NCBI GenBank assembly: GCA_030323885.1
Contig: CM059196.1
Coordinates: forward strand, 40,624,535-40,688,534
Reading direction: 5' to 3'
Length of the DNA stretch: 64,000 bases
Origin: Branchipolynoe longqiensis
Lineage: Eukaryota; Annelida; Polychaeta; Phyllodocida; Polynoidae
Shown here: positions 63,327 to 64,000 of the stretch, piece by piece
Layout: the number at the start of each line of letters is the position of its first letter
Numbering within the stretch: position 1 is the stretch's first letter
Program-made: the position numbers and the translations under genes
Notes under the pieces: model-generated
Told to the model about the DNA's origin: nothing
Databases searched by the model: none
Seen by the model: only the letters and a program-made list of their open reading frames with translations

Positions 63327-63644
63327 ACAATCGTGGCGCCTATCCAACCAATTAGAAAGGATCAGGCGATCGCTTTCTGCCTCTTACCTATGGACTTATT
63401 AGGGATGGTTAAAGTGACTCTAAGCAGATTAGCATGGGTCATAGTTATCAACCAGTGATCGGTAAGCCACGCTGGTGTAACTTGTACTCTTATCTCATCC
63501 TGGGAAAAGAATTCCTTTGGGTATGAAACCATGTTACATAACTAGCTGATTAGTCAGGGGACCGAATGTTTTTTAAAAGCAAAAAGTGTTATAGTATGTT
63601 CTAGGTGTTATAGTATATTCTTAAGGTGGCTTCCTAGGCAGGCT
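63327..63644. other. Unassigned sequence
   Basis: No gene or repeat family is recognised apart from a short direct repeat, TGTTATAGTATGTTCTAGGTG near 63588-63618. Confidence 0.4.
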
Positions 63645-63960
63645 AGTTGTTTAAAGTTGTAGAGTCCTATGCTTTTGAGTTTCTACTATTTTGTATAGGT
63701 AAATATATTAGATTGATCGGAATATTTGACCTTACTTCATTTTGAGGTGGCTTTTAATATACATACTCAACTAACATTGGATATATTTGAGTGAAAAAAT
63801 GCCAACTTAATTTTAGCATGCGCCTACAAATTCTGACACCATTGGTGTCAGCAGAAAAAGGTTTAAACAAAATTGACTCTGTATTCCCTAGTATTCCCAT
63901 TGGATATATAGGATCAAATCTAGTTTAAGGTTTTATTTAATACAAATTTAATAACCTAGG
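63645..63960 (-). repeat. M1 MITE, partial
   Basis: TTTAAAGTTGTAGAGTCCTATGC left end, GAGTTTCTACTATTTTGTAT, interior words to GGATCAAATCTAGTTTAAGG. The right terminal repeat is not visible before the window ends. Confidence 0.7.
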
Positions 63961-64000
63961 TACTACGATTATTGTGTAGAATTTATGCTATGCATAATAT

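Overview
This window looks like repeat-dense, gene-poor DNA from a metazoan nuclear genome. There are no bacterial-style operons, no rRNA and no convincing free-standing tRNA genes. Instead there are many tRNA-derived SINEs with target-site duplications, 5'-truncated LINEs, a tyrosine-recombinase retrotransposon, a PIF/Harbinger transposase, many MITE-like elements and long satellites. The SINE at 55.2 kb has the style of SINEs common in molluscs and other lophotrochozoans, so a marine lophotrochozoan is my best guess. That is inference at low confidence.

Family names used below are mine. S1 is a roughly 330 bp tRNA-derived SINE in two head subtypes, with more than 25 full or partial copies. 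S2 is a tRNA-derived SINE of about 330 bp with a long-variable-arm head. S3 is a tRNA-like repeat clustered at 16.5-17.5 kb. CATR is a roughly 430 bp retroelement ending in (ATG)n whose 3' end matches a LINE tail at 31.6-31.9 kb. M1 is an AT-rich MITE of about 350 bp with termini like AGCTGCATAGTCCGAT at TTAA sites, and is the most frequent old repeat. M2 to M5 are other inverted-repeat families. 'MA' elements (motif-array) have short terminal inverted repeats, usually containing GTCACAC, and an interior packed with variants of one short word peculiar to that family.

Layout: 0-4 kb holds S1 and CATR debris, then an internally deleted Ngaro-like retrotransposon (RNase H, tyrosine recombinase, split direct repeats). 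5.0-6.6 kb is a large MA element with a microsatellite core. 8.3-9.5 kb is a minisatellite enclosing a DIRS/Ngaro-type reverse transcriptase fragment. 11.7-12.8 kb is a CACT/CACCC array, and 14.0-15.8 kb is a 65/66 bp satellite. 16-31 kb is SINEs, MITEs and two MA elements. 31.5-33.5 kb carries an MA-like left end and motif array directly upstream of a broken PIF/Harbinger transposase. 36.2-37.45 kb is a minisatellite. 42.2-43.1 kb is a GC-rich island with one candidate host coding exon. 43-64 kb is more nested MITEs, MA elements, SINEs and LINE ends.

How the parts relate: the SINEs and CATR probably depended on LINE machinery, whose 3' ends are present. The MA elements carry TWA-type target duplications and termini like the left end beside the Harbinger gene. 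My main hypothesis is that they are non-autonomous Harbinger-type transposons whose word arrays may be binding sites. Several nested insertions give a relative chronology and, for one MA copy, a direct view of the empty target site.
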